Positions 13,432 through 18,423 of a stretch of 18,423 nucleotides of DNA are shown here, in pieces; positions within the stretch are counted from its first letter, which is position 1, and each line of letters opens with the position of its first letter. The notes beneath the pieces are model-generated. The model ran no database searches and was not told the DNA's origin. It worked only from the letters and a program-made list of their open reading frames with translations. The DNA comes from an uncultured Bacteroidales bacterium (lineage in GTDB: Bacteria > Bacteroidota > Bacteroidia > Bacteroidales > Paludibacteraceae), in contig CALGHE010000106.1 of NCBI GenBank assembly GCA_937915765.1, forward strand, positions 1-18,423, read 5' to 3'. The translations under genes and the position numbers were made by a program.

Positions 13432-13944
13432 TTAATTGCTTAGTTTGTTCCATTTTTCAATCAATTCGGCTATTGTTTTTTTCGGCATTCTTACATTTTT
13501 AGCCTGCAACTCTTTTAAGCGAGAGATAGCGCAATTCTTGTTTAAAAGATTCTTTTCTACCATCAAGTCAAAAACGTACAACACCCCTCTGACTTCCACG
13601 TTTCTTTCTGTCGCCTTGTTTTTCAGTTGCCGGTCTCCTGTAAGAAGAGTGCAGTTCAGATCGATAGCGTGCATCAAAGCGGAACAGTCCACAAAAGAGA
13701 CGTTGCCGCCCGCATCATTCATAAGCTCGCCTATCTTTTCCACTTCATGAGCGTCAAAATGCCTAACCTTCAGTTTCCCTTCGTTAACAAACTTATCTAA
13801 ACTTTTCCTTTGCTCTTCATCCTTAAACTCCTCTAAAACAAATTCCACCGTATGTATTTCAAAAGGCAAATAGAAAAACGCATCCAGCAAGTCTGCGCTA
13901 TATAAGTCTATAAAGATGTTTGTGTCTGTCACTACCAGTTCCAT
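13432..13944 (-). CDS. PIN-domain protein, probable ribonuclease (toxin-like)
   Basis: 170-aa protein with a PIN-type nuclease fold. The acidic metal-binding residues are in place: D7 in VVTDTNIFIDLY, E38/E39 in FVLEEF, D86 in SFVDCSALMHA and D104 in LTGDRQLKNKA. PIN nucleases of this kind cut RNA and often act as toxins. The ATG lies 1 nt after the stop codon of the XRE/ImmA-type gene upstream (TGA-T-ATG), implying translational coupling. Pairs of an HTH-metallopeptidase protein with a PIN or DUF4411-like protein are a known toxin-antitoxin-like association in bacteria. The C-terminal ~45 residues (from about 125) extend beyond the minimal PIN core and may contact the partner. The toxin role is inferred from family and context. 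Confidence 0.82.
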   Translation of the reverse strand: MELVVTDTNIFIDLYSADLLDAFFYLPFEIHTVEFVLEEFKDEEQRKSLDKFVNEGKLKVRHFDAHEVEKIGELMNDAGGNVSFVDCSALMHAIDLNCTLLTGDRQLKNKATERNVEVRGVLYVFDLMVEKNLLNKNCAISRLKELQAKNVRMPKKTIAELIEKWNKLSN

Positions 13945-13945
13945 A

Positions 13946-14986
13946 TCACATAAGCATTAAATCCTCCCTGAACTTCACAACAGACACATTAAGCAAAGAG
14001 GCGCATTTTGACATGGATATTAAGTCAGAAGCCAAAGCCTTGTGGACCAGTCTTTCAAACCTTTTAGGGCTTTCTTCCTTGTATCTGGACTCTTCCACTT
14101 CTTTTTTCAAGGCAGGATCTTCGGCTTTCTTTTTGCGAAAATAGCCGTACCTCTCCTTTGTTATCACATTAAGGCTTTTAGCCTTGCACATAAGCGCGTC
14201 TATGGAAATGCCAAACTGCACTTGCAAGTCTTTAAGCTCAAGTAAGGATATGTCTCTTCTGTTTTCTCCTATTTTACGGAAAAAGACTTTTTTTGAAATG
14301 AGCATTTCGTTTGCAAACAAGCTGCATAAATCTTCCTCGTCTCTTTTGTCCATGCAGTTGCAGTCAAAAAGCAAATGAGCCAGCTCATGCAATGCAGTAA
14401 ACCTTTTGCGTTCGCTGCCAACGTTCTTGTTGAGAACAATAAAAGGTATTTTGCCGTTTGCAAAACCGCTCAGACCGTCAAAATCTCCCGAAGCGACAAC
14501 TTCCACCACCTTAATGTTGTTATCTTCCAGAGTCTCTATAACGTTGTTGATGCCGTCCTCGCCTATGCCCCACGCCTTTTTTAGCTTCTCCGCAAGAGGA
14601 AAAACATCATCTTCGCACTCCACAATGTGCTTGCTCACAAAAGAGTTCCTTGCAGGCTCGTCAACAATAGCCTCAATTTCAAGAAAACTTTCAAGCCTGT
14701 CTTTTACTATTTCTTTGATAGCTTCAATTTCCATTCCGGTCAAACTATTTCTTTTACGAAACTCGACACTTTCAATAGACACAGATACGGGACGGAAAAA
14801 GAAATCCAAACTCAGACCTAGAGCTTTGGAAAACTTAATAAGCGCTGCTCCATCGGGTTTGCTGCTTCCATCTTCGTACTGGAGTATTTCCTGCTTGCTT
14901 AAATTCACCATCTTTCCTAGATCATCAACAGACAACTGCCTGATGGTCCGCGCTTGCCTTAGCCTTATTGAAAAAATGTCATTCAT
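13946..14986 (-). CDS. XRE-family HTH plus ImmA/IrrE-type zinc metallopeptidase
   Basis: 346-aa two-domain protein. Residues about 5-62 form an XRE/Cro helix-turn-helix (LRQARTIRQLSVDDLGKMVN, then KQEILQYEDGSSKPD). The middle holds an ImmA/IrrE metallopeptidase domain with the zinc-binding motif HELAH (200-204) after FTALH and a downstream Glu in ANEMLI. Such proteins repress their own promoter and cleave or otherwise control partner proteins; with a PIN partner they are thought to serve as the antitoxin/regulator. I chose ATG 14986: a promoter (TTTG-N19-TACCTTTG) at 15037-15007 would start the RNA near 15000, which excludes the in-frame GTG at 15046. The PIN gene follows with a 1-nt gap. The C-terminal 70 residues are rich in Lys/Glu. 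Confidence 0.88.
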   Translation of the reverse strand: MNDIFSIRLRQARTIRQLSVDDLGKMVNLSKQEILQYEDGSSKPDGAALIKFSKALGLSLDFFFRPVSVSIESVEFRKRNSLTGMEIEAIKEIVKDRLESFLEIEAIVDEPARNSFVSKHIVECEDDVFPLAEKLKKAWGIGEDGINNVIETLEDNNIKVVEVVASGDFDGLSGFANGKIPFIVLNKNVGSERKRFTALHELAHLLFDCNCMDKRDEEDLCSLFANEMLISKKVFFRKIGENRRDISLLELKDLQVQFGISIDALMCKAKSLNVITKERYGYFRKKKAEDPALKKEVEESRYKEESPKRFERLVHKALASDLISMSKCASLLNVSVVKFREDLMLM

Positions 14987-15006
14987 ATAATAAATAGTTT
15001 GTGTTT

Positions 15007-15037
15007 CAAAGGTACAAAGAATATCCTGTAAATCAAA
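15007..15037 (-). promoter_or_regulatory. Promoter of the XRE/ImmA-PIN operon
   Basis: On the minus strand TTTG (15037-15034), 19 nt, TACCTTTG (15014-15007). The predicted start lies about 14 nt before the ATG at 14986, a very short leader. Confidence 0.65.
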
Positions 15038-15054
15038 CCGTTGCACCCTTTTTT

Positions 15055-15191
15055 ATGTGCGTAAAGCCTCACAATCTTGCACTTTCACGCACAAAATTGC
15101 ATATTTTTTTTAAAATAACCAAATAGTTATCAAATGATAATCAAATGACTATCATTTGACTATTATAAACATTGCGTTTTTACGCACAAAA
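15055..15191. promoter_or_regulatory. Repeat-rich intergenic region upstream of the XRE gene, possible operators
   Basis: A perfect inverted repeat TCAAATGA-CTA-TCATTTGA lies at 15141-15159, with another ATCAAATGAT just left of it. A different motif, ACGCACAAAAT, occurs at about 15088 and 15181, with its inverse TGTGCGTA at about 15059. Repeats of this sort are typical targets of HTH repressors such as the adjacent XRE protein, though they lie 50-150 bp upstream of its promoter. Confidence 0.4.
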
Positions 15192-15711
15192 TGGTGGCGA
15201 GACTTGGCAAGGGGCTGAACGGTGCAGAGGAGAAGGAGGATAAGTTAAGTATAAGAGATTTATATTAGATGCTCTGAATACAAAAATAGGCAAGCCTATT
15301 GAGTGCACCGAACTTGTTAGCAAAAAAAGCATTAATAAAATAGTTGACAACGAAAAGGACAAAACTCAAATTCCTTTGACTATGGATGATTTCCTTATGA
15401 TACCAGAAGTTATACTTCCCTTCTGATATAATGTTTTGATTAGACCGAAAGGCGGTTGCGTCAAGTTCGTCAAAGAATATGAAGATGGTTTACTTTTTTC
15501 CGTTTTCGTGTTTATAGACTCAGCTAACATTAAAATGGAAAATAAAACAGGATACAAAAGGAGAAAGAAAGCGAGGTCAACACTCCGGGGATTTGATGCT
15601 GTCTCAAAGGAGACCCCCCAAGCTGAACGTCCGATAACGAAACTACCCGGCGACGACGCTTTCTTGATTGCAAATGTAGTTGATTTTTGCAAAGAAAAAA
15701 AGAAAAAATAA
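15191..15711 (+). pseudogene. Decayed gene fragment with frameshift and in-frame stop
   Basis: One protein-like frame runs through 15244-15711 (FILDALNTKIGKPIECTELV, SKKSINKIVDNEKDK, MDDFLMIPEVILPF, a TGA at 15424-15426, then LIRPKGGCVKFVKEYEDGLL, STLRGFDAVSKETPQAERP, DDAFLIANVVDFCKE). It has no start codon: a stop precedes it. A frame one base over from ATG 15191 reads MVARLGKGLNGAEEKEDKLS and closes at 15268, so a frameshift near 15250 plus the TGA would restore one continuous product. The content resembles the C-terminal nuclease-like domains found at the ends of phage head proteins in Bacteroidota, but that is a recollection, not a firm match. It is followed by A-rich, then T-rich sequence. 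Confidence 0.5.
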
Positions 15712-15724
15712 TTTTTTCGGAAAA

Positions 15725-15949
15725 ATGAAACAGATAGACATTCAAATGCGTTCTTTCCGCCTGAAAGGGGACAACAGGACGCTATTTTGCACAGAAGCAA
15801 AGCGCGACTATAATCTGAACGTGCTAGGCGTGTACTACATACCGATAAAAGGTAATGCGCTGCCTGTTGTGAATTGGTTTCAAATTTGTATCTTTGACGT
15901 ATCAGAAACAATGGAACGCAACGCAGTGAAGAGACGATATTTGTTGTGA
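15725..15949 (+). pseudogene. ORF fragment running into the CRISPR array
   Basis: ATG 15725 opens MKQIDIQMRSFRLKGDN, then TLFCTEAKRDYNLNVLGVYY and IPIKGNALP, a coding-like 47 residues. The frame then enters the first CRISPR repeat at 15866, continues through spacer 1, and stops inside the second repeat. The tail is therefore encoded by CRISPR sequence. The likely reading is the 5' end of a gene whose remainder was lost at the array boundary. A chance ORF in the leader cannot be excluded. Confidence 0.35.
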
Positions 15950-17679
15950 ATTGGTTTCAAATTTGTATCTTTGACGTATCAGAAACAATAGTATATATTA
16001 AGTAATAAATAAAGTAATGTTGTGAATTGGTTTCAAATTTGTATCTTTGACGTATCAGAAACAATTTGCATTTCTTATCGTCAGATAGCATTTTTGTTGT
16101 GAATTGGTTTCAAATTTGTATCTTTGACGTATCAGAAACAATAATAAAATAATTGGTCAAAATCCATTCGTGTTGTGAATTGGTTTCAAATTTGTATCTT
16201 TGACGTATCAGAAACAATCCCCTCATAATAAAAGGCTACACCTTTTTGGTTGTGAATTGGTTTCAAATTTGTATCTTTGACGTATCAGAAACAATGTAAA
16301 CTCTCCGAGGTAGAAAAGGGACTGGTTGTGAATTGGTTTCAAATTTGTATCTTTGACGTATCAGAAACAATAAAAGAGTGTCGCCACCTGCCATAACTTC
16401 TGTTGTGAATTGGTTTCAAATTTGTATCTTTGACGTATCAGAAACAATAATTGTTTCGGCAAACATCGTCCTTTTGCTGTTGTGAATTGGTTTCAAATTT
16501 GTATCTTTGACGTATCAGAAACAATGCATAGAGCCGACACCCGAAGAGGAGTAAGGTTGTGAATTGGTTTCAAATTTGTATCTTTGACGTATCAGAAACA
16601 ATAGTTGGCAAGGTTGGCAAATTACGTATCACGTTGTGAATTGGTTTCAAATTTGTATCTTTGACGTATCAGAAACAATTTATTTCAAACGAGCCTACAT
16701 CCGTATTTAGTTGTGAATTGGTTTCAAATTTGTATCTTTGACGTATCAGAAACAATTAAATGCAAGATGCTCCAACTCACGCGCCAGTTGTGAATTGGTT
16801 TCAAATTTGTATCTTTGACGTATCAGAAACAATGCCGTCATGACAGACAACCGCATAACCTTTGTTGTGAATTGGTTTCAAATTTGTATCTTTGACGTAT
16901 CAGAAACAATCATTATTCCAAGCATTACAAATCTCATTACGTTGTGAATTGGTTTCAAATTTGTATCTTTGACGTATCAGAAACAATCAAATTAAAATTT
17001 TTGTTTTCTTTGCTTACGTTGTGAATTGGTTTCAAATTTGTATCTTTGACGTATCAGAAACAATGGAGAAAAGGGAAATTAAACTTCTATATGGTTGTGA
17101 ATTGGTTTCAAATTTGTATCTTTGACGTATCAGAAACAATTTAAAAAAAATATAACGTGATAGTGAGGACGTTGTGAATTGGTTTCAAATTTGTATCTTT
17201 GACGTATCAGAAACAATTGTGTTCACACATACATTAAAGCGACAGCCGTTGTGAATTGGTTTCAAATTTGTATCTTTGACGTATCAGAAACAATAAAAAG
17301 GTTTTACACCTCCGTTGTCGTTTCGTTGTGAATTGGTTTCAAATTTGTATCTTTGACGTATCAGAAACAATTGTAATCATACGTCCAACCGGCAACAGGT
17401 CGTTGTGAATTGGTTTCAAATTTGTATCTTTGACGTATCAGAAACAATGGAAAGGCAATTAACACACGCGCGACAGGGGTTGTGAATTGGTTTCAAATTT
17501 GTATCTTTGACGTATCAGAAACAATTTGAAAAACAGAAACAAGAACTACAGGTTCGTTGTGAATTGGTTTCAAATTTGTATCTTTGACGTATCAGAAACA
17601 ATAATAAATCTTTAATTCTCAGCATCGAATTTGTTGTGAATTGGTTTCAAATTTGTATCTTTGACGTATCAGAAACAAT
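15866..17679 (+). CRISPR. Type II-C CRISPR array: 24 identical 47-bp repeats, 23 spacers
   Basis: The repeat starts GTTGTGAATTGG and ends GTATCAGAAACAAT, 47 bp; I read every copy as identical, including both terminal ones. The first is at 15866-15912 and the last at 17633-17679. Spacers are 30 bp except spacers 2, 4, 6 and 16, which are 29 bp. No two spacers are alike. A 47-bp repeat beginning GTTGTG next to cas1-cas2 without csn2 or cas4 points to type II-C, where crRNAs read spacer then repeat 5' half, here the + strand. That makes the array convergent with the minus-strand cas genes. Repeat positions 2-4 and 24-31 form TTG-N19-TATCTTTG, a complete Bacteroidetes-type promoter on the + strand. 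No AT-rich leader is obvious at the left end, where an ORF fragment abuts the first repeat. Confidence 0.98.
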
Positions 17680-17731
17680 ACATTATGTACATAATACTGA
17701 TACTCAGCTATTTATCAAGTGTTTCTGAAAT

Positions 17732-17764
17732 AAAAAATCCATTCGTTTTTCGAATGGATTTTTT
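17732..17764. terminator. Perfect bidirectional terminator between array and cas2
   Basis: A 14-bp perfect stem (AAAAAATCCATTCG at 17732-17745, CGAATGGATTTTTT at 17751-17764) closes a T5 loop. The A6 and T6 ends supply U-tracts on both strands, so it can stop array transcripts moving right and cas transcripts moving left. Confidence 0.9.
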
Positions 17765-17790
17765 GCTTTTATGCAAGTTTTTGCTTCCTG

Positions 17791-18123
17791 TCAGAAAAGT
17801 TCCAACTGAAAGTGAGAGTCTGGTTTCTTCTTCTCTTTTTTACATGAAAATAATTCTATTGAGCCGAACTGCTTGTCTGTAACCATCAAGATCGCAATCT
17901 CACCTTTGGGCGGCATTATCTTTTTCACTCTCTTCACATGAACTTCGGCATTCTCGCAAGTTGGGCAATGCCTTATGTACGCAGAAAACTGAAACATCAT
18001 AAAGCCGTCCTGTATCAGTTTTTTGCGAAAATCCGCCGCATCTTTACGCTCTTTGGCAGTCTCCGTCGGCAAGTCAAAAAAAACAAACACCCACATGATA
18101 CGATATTCGCTAAAACGGTCCAT
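17791..18123 (-). CDS. cas2: CRISPR-associated endonuclease Cas2 (type II-C)
   Basis: 110-aa subunit of the Cas1-Cas2 spacer-integration complex. Characteristic features: MWVFVFFDLPTET (10-22) with the conserved Asp D17 at the end of the first strand, FRKKLIQDGFMMFQFSAYIR (32-51), the cysteine-bearing RHCPTCENAEVHVKRVKK (51-68) and the C-terminal segment ILMVTDKQFGSIELF (78-92). The length and the N-terminal extension before MWV match Bacteroidota type II Cas2 proteins. The ATG lies 3 nt after the cas1 stop codon, so the two are cotranscribed. The array starts 111 bp downstream of its stop codon, beyond a strong terminator. Confidence 0.96.
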   Translation of the reverse strand: MDRFSEYRIMWVFVFFDLPTETAKERKDAADFRKKLIQDGFMMFQFSAYIRHCPTCENAEVHVKRVKKIMPPKGEIAILMVTDKQFGSIELFSCKKEKKKPDSHFQLELF

Positions 18124-18126
18124 AAG

Positions 18127-18423
18127 CTACATTTCAGGATAAACAATCTTCCTTAACTCGCCGCTGAAACATTTGTACAACGACGCAGTTGTCTGAGACA
18201 CCGCCACCATAAGCGGCCTTCTTTTACCAGCTATGCAGACCTCTATCGTGGGAACTATAAGCAGTTCGCGCTTCAACGTTACAGGAAGCTCCTCACCTAC
18301 CTCAAAACGCTCCATTATATCCAGCACCAGCTTGTCCACATACGGACGGTACGGCTCCATAATATCGTCGGCAAGGCAATAGGCGTTATATCTGTTGTGA
18401 TGATGAATGCCAAAGGTGGGCAA
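18127..18423 (-). CDS. cas1: CRISPR-associated endonuclease Cas1, C-terminal part (gene continues past window)
   Basis: The last 98-99 residues of Cas1, the integrase that inserts new spacers. The visible part starts in the catalytic region: PTFGIHHHNRYNAYCLADD, with a metal-binding His, followed by IMEPYRPYVDKLVLD with the conserved Glu-Pro-x-Arg-Pro block. The end is VAVSQTTASLYKCFSGE and LRKIVYPEM. The frame is open to the window edge, so the N-terminal ~200 residues lie to the right, presumably preceded by cas9. It overlaps nothing and is followed after 3 nt by cas2. The sequence type fits Cas1 of type II-C loci. Confidence 0.95.
   Translation of the reverse strand: MPTFGIHHHNRYNAYCLADDIMEPYRPYVDKLVLDIMERFEVGEELPVTLKRELLIVPTIEVCIAGKRRPLMVAVSQTTASLYKCFSGELRKIVYPEM

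Noticed and set aside
16143..16171. Spacer 4 shares AAAATCCATTCGT with the terminator stem at 17734-17746, suggesting self-targeting
   Set aside because: Only 13 of 29 bases match, not enough for targeting by a type II-C system, and a chance match of this size is plausible in the window.
17661..17882. 73-residue plus-strand ORF between array and cas2
   Set aside because: It starts inside the last repeat, crosses the bidirectional terminator and overlaps cas2 antisense.

Overview
The window comes from a Bacteroidota (Bacteroidales-like) chromosome. The evidence is a recurrent promoter form, TTG-N19-21-TAnnTTTG, a GldF-type ABC permease, two secreted cellulases with type IX secretion C-terminal domains, and a type II-C CRISPR-Cas locus with a 47-bp repeat. 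I cannot name the genus.

Layout. Positions 1-3359 (+) hold the 3' part of a heavy-metal RND efflux pump gene and a TolC-family outer-membrane channel gene, two parts of one tripartite exporter. Positions 3438-6193 (+) are a compact operon with its own promoter: gldF-like permease, Sfp-type 4'-phosphopantetheinyl transferase, and an ATP-grasp-like protein of unknown substrate. A bidirectional terminator separates it from a minus-strand group: a short HPPK (folK-like) gene and an ECF sigma factor gene with a long structured leader. Two tandem, strongly similar GH5 cellulase genes follow (7571-10589, minus). An ADP-ribosylglycohydrolase gene with its own promoter and strong SD lies at 10854-11612 (+).

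From 11.6 to 13.4 kb no conventional-sized gene is visible, but the region is dense with small units: two tandem ~190-bp copies of a structured RNA gene, each with promoter and terminator; a 58-aa ribbon-helix-helix-like protein and a possible 27-aa beta-rich peptide; a 57-bp inverted repeat; a second short promoter-hairpin-terminator unit; and a relic two-repeat CRISPR mini-array. Next comes a coupled XRE/ImmA-type metallopeptidase plus PIN-domain pair (toxin-antitoxin-like, minus), then decayed gene fragments, then the main array of 24 identical 47-bp repeats and 23 spacers of 29-30 bp (15866-17679), a perfect 14-bp-stem bidirectional terminator, cas2, and the 3' part of cas1 (minus, running off the window). 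cas9 and the tracrRNA are not visible and presumably lie beyond the right edge.

Main points of interest. Each CRISPR repeat carries a complete Bacteroidetes-type promoter (TTG-N19-TATCTTTG), pointing in the expected crRNA direction and towards cas2, so every spacer may have its own promoter. A relic mini-array of the same repeat family sits 2.7 kb away, and the interval between is filled with small RNA-like units and gene debris. Family assignments rest on motif reading only; no database search was possible.
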